Of a stretch of 21,097 nucleotides of DNA, positions 16,970 to 21,097 are shown piece by piece. The translations under genes were made by a program, and so were the position numbers. The DNA comes from a virus. The notes under the pieces are model-generated. The model saw only the letters and a list, made by a program, of their open reading frames with translations. It was not told the origin of the DNA and did no database searches. Positions within the stretch are counted from its first letter, which is position 1; each line of letters starts with the position of its first letter. The stretch lies in IMG/VR virus record IMGVR_UViG_3300024348_000293, positions 1 to 21,097 of that record; one strand, given 5' to 3'.

Positions 16970-17968
16970 TTAAACGACACGCGCTTCAGTGTTGATGATT
17001 GCGTCAGTTTCACGGATAGGGATGCCACGATATGTCAGCACTTCCTTACCCTGAATGTCCTTGTGACCCAAGCGAACGAAATTGTCAGAAGCGCCTGCGT
17101 TTGTAGCAAGTGCATCCAATGCTTCCATCACATCAGAGTTGCAGTAGATCGCAATTTTGCCGCCAGGGATTCTTCGTGACTGCAGCTTGTAAAATGCTTT
17201 ACGCATAAACTTGTACAGATCAACTGTACCCGCTGCCATGTCTGAAACGTCCACGTTCGCAATTCGAGAAACATAGCGCCAATCTTTAACTGCAAGACCT
17301 GCATGCCATGTGAACTTCTCTTCTTCAGCGTAGTACGGGTTGCCATCGCTATCTAACACGCGCTGCTTGCCCATGTCCTGTCGCTTAACGCCTGCTTGTG
17401 TGCCCTTTGGATACAGCAGTTGGCATTGGTTGTCGCCCCAACTAACGAACCAAATAGAGGTGTTGTCAGTGCTTGCGCCACCGGCATCAACAATCTGGCC
17501 ACCGTTGGTGGCAGACAAAGAGTTGAAACGTGGAGACAAGCCCATGAACTGCTCTGGGTCTGCTGCTGAGTTGCTGTAGAAAATGGCGCTTGCCATAGTC
17601 TGAGACATAGACTCAAGATATGCTTTAGCCTCGCCCAAGCGTACTGCGCCAGAGTTACCTGACAAAGCAAGCAAGCGCTCGTCTACAGTAGATAAGCCTT
17701 CAACAAAGCCAGTGGTGTCAGTTACCTGAACCGTCTTGCTCTTGTCGTTTGGAATACCTTTGTAAAGCTTACCCCAAGCTACTGTTGGCAGACCGCTGCG
17801 TACAGTATGTAGGTGTTCTGTTCCGCTGTTACATTCAACAGCAATGGCATCGTCCAAGATTGGGTTTGACTGAGCCAAGATCTCAATCACTGGTGCGATG
17901 TCGCCTTTTTTGTCTTTTAGCTTGTAGAGATCGATTAGATCAAAATAGCTGTTTCCTAATGTTGCCAT
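16970..17968 (-). CDS. Major capsid protein, BPP-1 Bbp17-type HK97 fold, 332 aa
   Basis: The protein begins MATLGNSYFDLIDLYKL and contains the segment family members share in the N-terminal/E-loop region: ILDDAIAVECNSG, HTVRSGLPTVAWGKLYKG and FVEGLSTVDERLLAL. Later segments AIFYSNSAADPEQFMGLSPRFN and GKIAIYCNSDVMEALDAL are the spine and A-domain parts typical of this group. Length (332 aa) matches BPP-1-type capsid proteins. Established work on BPP-1 showed that its capsid protein is a topological variant of the HK97 fold and is paired with a cement protein; the adjacent Bbp16-like gene agrees. The ATG at 17966-17968 has GAGGT about 8 nt upstream. There is no N-terminal prohead-protease cleavage region and no protease gene nearby. 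Confidence 0.93.
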   Translation of the reverse strand: MATLGNSYFDLIDLYKLKDKKGDIAPVIEILAQSNPILDDAIAVECNSGTEHLHTVRSGLPTVAWGKLYKGIPNDKSKTVQVTDTTGFVEGLSTVDERLLALSGNSGAVRLGEAKAYLESMSQTMASAIFYSNSAADPEQFMGLSPRFNSLSATNGGQIVDAGGASTDNTSIWFVSWGDNQCQLLYPKGTQAGVKRQDMGKQRVLDSDGNPYYAEEEKFTWHAGLAVKDWRYVSRIANVDVSDMAAGTVDLYKFMRKAFYKLQSRRIPGGKIAIYCNSDVMEALDALATNAGASDNFVRLGHKDIQGKEVLTYRGIPIRETDAIINTEARVV

Positions 17969-17992
17969 GAGTTATTACCTCAAAAAGTTTAT

Positions 17993-18610
17993 TTAATTGT
18001 TCGGATACATGATCGACACTGCGTCCATAGGGTCTTCTACCGATCCGCCTAGCTGACCAGGTGAATCTTCTTTAGTCAGCTTTCCGATCTTGTGCAGAAA
18101 CCGGAACACTTCAGGTTGTTGGAGCATCCCGGTTGTATCGAATATCTTCTCAAGATCCGGGGTTCCCAACTTGTCGAGTGCCATCTTCACTGTACCAACT
18201 GACTCTTCCCAGTGGTCGCCACCGAGTTTCTTGTCAGCCATCAGTTCTTCGCGCCACTCTTCTACTTGTGCCGACCACGATTCCGATTGGGCTTTAGCTT
18301 TAGCCTCTGATGCAGCGTATTCGTAGTCTGTGAGTTGTTTTGCCTCTTCTCTGCTCAGACCCATATCTTCAAATAAGGGCTTGAGAGATTCTGCGAGTTC
18401 AAAATACTCATCTTCGACTGCTCCTTCCGGTACATCCAAATTGGCATACTCATCGGCTTCGTCTTCTTCGGGGTTCGTCACATCGCCATCATCGTCATCA
18501 GTATCATCAGCGTCATAATCACTGGTTTCAACGTCTGACTCTTCTGGTTCTTGGACCTCTGATACTTCGACTTCCAGGTCGTCTGGGGTATTGTCAAATT
18601 CTTCAGACAT
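17993..18610 (-). CDS. Acidic scaffold-like capsid assembly protein, 205 aa
   Basis: The first 70 residues are extremely acidic (for example DYDADDTDDDDGDV), followed by a charged helical body (ESLKPLFEDMGLSREEAKQL; SWSAQVEEWREELMADKK) and a short conserved-looking C-terminal segment (QPEVFRFLHKIGKLTKED). Acidic, helical, small proteins immediately before the major capsid gene are scaffolding proteins in most podoviruses, and the 'PEVFRFLHKIG' tail resembles those annotated as scaffold or head-morphogenesis proteins. I see no protease catalytic motif. The ATG at 18608-18610 overlaps the Bbp19-like gene by 8 nt and has AAGAGG 9 nt upstream. The function rests on position and composition. Confidence 0.82.
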   Translation of the reverse strand: MSEEFDNTPDDLEVEVSEVQEPEESDVETSDYDADDTDDDDGDVTNPEEDEADEYANLDVPEGAVEDEYFELAESLKPLFEDMGLSREEAKQLTDYEYAASEAKAKAQSESWSAQVEEWREELMADKKLGGDHWEESVGTVKMALDKLGTPDLEKIFDTTGMLQQPEVFRFLHKIGKLTKEDSPGQLGGSVEDPMDAVSIMYPNN

Positions 18611-18854
18611 CGTTATGTTCCTCTTTTATCATTGCTAAGTAAGATTCGGGCGCGACCTCAGTTAATTTGTTTTTTAAATCCAAGCCAACTGCTCTGCGCC
18701 CCTCTCTGTAAATGGTGTGGTTCGACTGCCCATTGAATGAACTGATGTCCATCCCACATAGTGACAGCACATAAGCCACGGCCCTGCGTCCACTTTTCGT
18801 GGACATCACAGCGCCTATGTCTAAACTAAGTTGTTCGTTATTAAACTGAGCCAC
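18603..18854 (-). CDS. Small Bbp19-family protein, 83 aa
   Basis: The protein has the pattern of the short Bbp19-type proteins found between portal and scaffold genes in BPP-1-like phages: SGRRAVAYVLSLCGMDISSF, then a YREGRRAVGLDL segment and a YLAMIKEE C-terminal helix. Function is unknown; the invariant location within the head module suggests a head-assembly accessory role. Initiation is at GTG (18852-18854), inside the end of the portal gene (14-nt overlap). GAGG lies 10 nt upstream, so translational coupling with the portal is likely. No earlier start is needed because the family motif begins soon after this GTG. Confidence 0.82.
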   Translation of the reverse strand: MAQFNNEQLSLDIGAVMSTKSGRRAVAYVLSLCGMDISSFNGQSNHTIYREGRRAVGLDLKNKLTEVAPESYLAMIKEEHNDV

Positions 18855-20508
18855 CTTCCGTCATCCTCGCTACTTCAGCCAATCCGCTGTTCTCATCGAT
18901 AGGCGTTCGTGCTAACTGCTGTGCCGCCTGGATTCCCTGCATGGTCTGTTCGGCCTTGCTCGCTTCTGCTGCTTGCTGTGCTTCTGACTCAAGCGCTTCT
19001 TCATACTCATCGTCAGCCTTCACAATGTCAGGTGCTGTGCCCAATGCTGCGGCATAGTCATCGATGGCCTGTGCAGGATCAAACTTGTGACGAACTTCAG
19101 GCCAGATCTGAGAAAGCTGCCCAACGAAGCCTGCCAACTGTTCAACGCCTGACGTTGCAACCATGCGCTGCGCTTGTGCCAATACTGATATGTACTCAAC
19201 ACGCAGGTCTATGCCCTGCAACTCCGGTGGTGCCGGTGGAAGTATGCCTGCTTCTTGCATGATGTCGAAAGTGCGATTGATCAGTGGGTCCAAGAGTTCG
19301 TTGTGCAAGCGCTCCAAAACTGGACCAAGCATCAACAGCTTCTCTTCATGACGCTCTGCGACCTCGCGTGCTGTGATCTGAGAGCGATTAGAGTTTGCTA
19401 ACATCAAGAACAGGTCTTCATACCAGGTGCGGCTAATACGCTGTTCTATGTTGGTTATATAGCCTTGCATGGCCTGCAAGTTTGGATTCACAGAATGGAT
19501 TGCCTCGATCTTGGTTGGCCCATCATGTGGCACCCGATCACCAGGGAGGATTCGCCCGTGGTTTCGTAGCGATGTCGGAACTTGGACCGCAGGATCTATC
19601 TGCGAATCAACAGCCATTGCATATTTTCTAACGGCTTCTTGAAGGCCTTTAACATCTCCAAGAGCGTCCATGCCTGGGCATGACGTACCGTAAATATCCT
19701 CACCGGCAATATCCCATCTGGGCGTGAGTATTGGGAATGAATCAAAACCTGACTGATGTAATACCTGTGCATCTGCGCCCTTGCTGTCTTCTTCAAAATA
19801 AATTGATCGGAATTTCTTATCGATAGCCAAAGGAGACTGACTGTCCCGGTCATCGTTTGGCTCAATGACATGACATACTGATACCCAACCCTCTGTGTCG
19901 CCAGACTCCCAACGCTGCCTTACAGACAACGATACAGCCTCCTTGCCAAACTGTTTTACCAGTTGCCCCACCGTCATCTGGTACTCACGCGCCCATGTGT
20001 CGACCTTGTCGAGTCCATCGGTTGCTATCATATAGCTTCCGACTGTGTGTGGCTTGAACCGGATAACGGTATTGAAGTCAGAGAACACGCCAAGGCTTGC
20101 AATGCCAAAGGTGCCTAACTCGGAGTAGATCGTGTGTAAGCTGTTGTATAGATTGGATTTATTGTAAACCTCACGCATCAAACCTTCGACCTGCATTAGC
20201 CAAGTCTTGACCGGGCTGTACTCCATCAGCTTGCGGTCAGGCATTGATAGCCGGAACCAGGGGCGCGCAGGACTTGTGATGCCTGCCATCATCCCTGCTG
20301 CCATTGTGCGGTTTGCCAAGCGTGATGTGTTGTTCAGTTGTTTTGTGTTGCGCTTCTTACCTTTGTTACGATCAGTAACAAGGAACCTGCCCCGGTGGGC
20401 AAGGTGGTGGTCAGACAGTTCGCGCCATAGGGGTACAAAATCAGATCTCTCCGACTTCAATGACTCAATACGCTTACGATATGATGAAACCTTGATTGGT
20501 GATGCCAT
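18841..20508 (-). CDS. Portal (head-to-tail connector) protein, 555 aa
   Basis: The segment MMAGITSPARPWFRLSMPD (about residues 73-91) is the conserved signature of the podovirus head-tail connector family. It is followed by the expected helical domain (LMREVYNKSNLYNSLHTIYSELGTFG), a GVKGLQEAVRKY-like segment (GDVKGLQEAVRKYAMAVD) and the clip/crown helices ITAREVAERHEEKLLMLGPVLERLHNELLDPLI near residues 375-410. The C-terminal 100 residues are Ala/Glu-rich and probably form the barrel or a disordered tail. Length (555 aa) is normal for the family (T7 gp8 is 536). It forms the dodecameric ring for DNA packaging and tail attachment. The ATG at 20506-20508 has only a weak GAGA ribosome site. Transcription probably starts about 40 nt upstream, in the inverted-repeat region. 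Confidence 0.95.
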   Translation of the reverse strand: MASPIKVSSYRKRIESLKSERSDFVPLWRELSDHHLAHRGRFLVTDRNKGKKRNTKQLNNTSRLANRTMAAGMMAGITSPARPWFRLSMPDRKLMEYSPVKTWLMQVEGLMREVYNKSNLYNSLHTIYSELGTFGIASLGVFSDFNTVIRFKPHTVGSYMIATDGLDKVDTWAREYQMTVGQLVKQFGKEAVSLSVRQRWESGDTEGWVSVCHVIEPNDDRDSQSPLAIDKKFRSIYFEEDSKGADAQVLHQSGFDSFPILTPRWDIAGEDIYGTSCPGMDALGDVKGLQEAVRKYAMAVDSQIDPAVQVPTSLRNHGRILPGDRVPHDGPTKIEAIHSVNPNLQAMQGYITNIEQRISRTWYEDLFLMLANSNRSQITAREVAERHEEKLLMLGPVLERLHNELLDPLINRTFDIMQEAGILPPAPPELQGIDLRVEYISVLAQAQRMVATSGVEQLAGFVGQLSQIWPEVRHKFDPAQAIDDYAAALGTAPDIVKADDEYEEALESEAQQAAEASKAEQTMQGIQAAQQLARTPIDENSGLAEVARMTEGGSV

Positions 20509-20540
20509 GTGTTTTCTCGTAGAGTAATTTATTTGTCACC

Positions 20541-20582
20541 AGAAGTAACACACATTATAGCATTGTTACCTGTGTTACTTCT
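20541..20582. repeat. Perfect 12-bp inverted repeat flanking the promoter (candidate operator)
   Basis: The left arm AGAAGTAACACA (20541-20552) and right arm TGTGTTACTTCT (20571-20582) are exact inverse complements with an 18-nt spacer. A further GTTAC (20565-20569) lies in the spacer, so the GTAAC element occurs three times: twice directly repeated and once inverted on the minus strand. No T tract follows on either strand, so it does not look like a terminator. The arms enclose an extended -10 element, which makes a protein-binding operator the simplest reading. Confidence 0.75.
20554..20562 (-). promoter_or_regulatory. Extended -10 promoter upstream of the structural operon
   Basis: On the minus strand the spacer of the inverted repeat reads TGCTATAATG, a perfect TGnTATAAT extended -10 for the bacterial housekeeping sigma factor. 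The hexamer 17 nt upstream (AGAAGT) is a poor -35, which extended -10 promoters tolerate. The expected start is near 20547, inside the left repeat arm and about 40 nt before the portal ATG. It lies in the only sizeable gap (20509-20589). Promoter function is inference from sequence alone. Confidence 0.6.
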
Positions 20583-20589
20583 AGTATCA

Positions 20590-21027
20590 CTATCTCTTGG
20601 ACACCCCAAGGATCCTCTTCTTAACTTGGGCCGAAACATTGGCAGACTTCTTAGCTGCATTGGTTGGCTTCTCTGCAGCCTTGGGGCCGCCTTTGCCTTT
20701 TGCTTCGCCGCCCGTTGCCACTGCCTTGCCTTTGCCATTTGCCTTGCCCTTCACACCTCGCTGAGACTCTGTGTGCAACGTGCCACCCAGAGACTTCTTG
20801 CGCTTTTCTGAGATCCTGCGCTTGATCTCATCGATGTTGAACCGGTCTGCCCACTGCACTGGATTGGTGTTAACCTCTCCGATTGGCTCAGGCGTTGGCT
20901 CTGGATCCTTATCCTTATCCTTATCCTTATCCTTAATCGGATCTTTCACAGGATCTTTCACCGGGTCTTTTTCGTCCCAAGGGTCCTTATCCTTATCCTT
21001 TCTAAACGGATCCTCGATGTCAGCCAT
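20590..21027 (-). CDS. Low-complexity Lys/Asp-repeat protein upstream of the portal, unknown function
   Basis: From the ATG at 21025-21027 (MADIEDPFRKDKDKDPWDEKD), with GAGG 5 nt upstream, the protein has 145 residues. Residues 8-45 are KD and KDP repeats (DPVKDPVKDPIKDKDKDKDKDPE in two phases). They are followed by a short charged domain (QWADRFNIDEIKRRISEKRKKSLGGTL) and a basic Gly/Ala/Lys tail (KGKANGKGKAVATGGEAKGKGG). The frame stays open upstream of this ATG to the window edge (a GTG at 21094-21096 is in frame), so a longer product starting outside the window cannot be excluded. The position just before the portal and the basic KKSL-containing tail recall T7 gp7.3, a small tail/scaffold-like virion protein, but the similarity is only in character. 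I do not recognise a family. Confidence 0.7.
   Translation of the reverse strand: MADIEDPFRKDKDKDPWDEKDPVKDPVKDPIKDKDKDKDKDPEPTPEPIGEVNTNPVQWADRFNIDEIKRRISEKRKKSLGGTLHTESQRGVKGKANGKGKAVATGGEAKGKGGPKAAEKPTNAAKKSANVSAQVKKRILGVSKR
20906..20935 (-). repeat. Hexanucleotide tandem repeat, five copies of TCCTTA (plus strand)
   Basis: Five exact TCCTTA units encode alternating Lys and Asp on the minus strand. Two more exact units lie at 20984-20995, and between the two arrays a diverged repeat (ATCTTTCAC twice) encodes KDPVKDP. Because the unit is 6 bp, changes in copy number would lengthen or shorten the KD stretch without shifting the frame. Confidence 0.85.
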
Positions 21028-21097
21028 CGTCTCCTCGTCTCGTCTGTGCTTGTCTTCTCGGTTCTGCTCTCTAGCCCTAGCGCGCTCAGCTTTCACA

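Noticed and set aside
20541-20582. Reading the inverted repeat as a terminator for the upstream gene
   Set aside because: There is an 18-nt loop and no T tract after the stem on the minus strand, while the spacer holds an extended -10 element.
20509-20589. T7-type phage RNA polymerase promoter
   Set aside because: No sequence resembling the 23-bp T7-family promoter or any long motif repeated before several genes was seen; only the sigma-type -10 is present.

Overview
The window is the virion-structure half of a tailed double-stranded DNA phage with podovirus (short-tailed) architecture. Every gene I can support lies on the minus strand, so the operon reads from right to left. The genes are tightly packed: several overlap by 1-14 nt, two junctions are TAATG stop/start overlaps, and the longest gap is 79 nt. 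There are no tRNA or rRNA genes, insertion sequences, CRISPR arrays or clearly bacterial genes. The host cannot be read from this segment. Hand counts of individual lines range from about 33% to 60% GC. The protein set resembles environmental podoviruses of Gram-negative hosts.

In transcription order the layout is: (1) a low-complexity Lys/Asp-repeat protein near the right edge (20590-21027, its frame open to the edge); (2) a short control region (20541-20582) with an extended -10 promoter inside a perfect 12-bp inverted repeat; (3) the head module: portal, small Bbp19-like protein, acidic scaffold-like protein, major capsid protein and Bbp16-like cement protein, which is the head set of Bordetella phage BPP-1; (4) an intrinsic terminator (16482-16512) with a GAAA tetraloop and a U8 tract, placed right after the capsid/cement genes as T-phi is in T7; (5) the tail module: a small basic protein, the gp11-like tail tube/gateway protein and the gp12-like nozzle protein; (6) the ejection module: a short gp14-like protein, a 711-residue gp15-like protein and a giant 3077-residue protein in the gp16 position; (7) a tail-fibre gene with a T7-gp17-like N-terminus and a repeated module, cut by the left edge.

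The most interesting gene is the 3077-residue protein. It has the layout of phage 'polyvalent' proteins. In order it shows a ParB/DdrB-like segment, an ADP-ribosyltransferase-like segment (R973, HWT 991-993, ExE 1042-1044), a helix-hairpin-helix/glycosylase-like segment (K1331, D1350), a GNAT-like segment, an HEMGH zinc-peptidase motif (1832-1836), a long charged helical region and a membrane-seeking C-terminal region. Its place between the internal virion genes and the fibre suggests it is packaged and ejected with the genome, carrying several effector activities into the cell. The ADP-ribosyltransferase segment is markedly AT-rich compared with its upstream flank, which suggests a recently swapped module.

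How the genes work together (inference from family knowledge): the scaffold guides capsid assembly around the portal, the cement protein stabilises the shell, the gp11/gp12-like proteins close the portal and form the tail, and the fibre binds the host. The three internal proteins are then ejected to build a channel across the envelope, and the giant one may also modify host targets.
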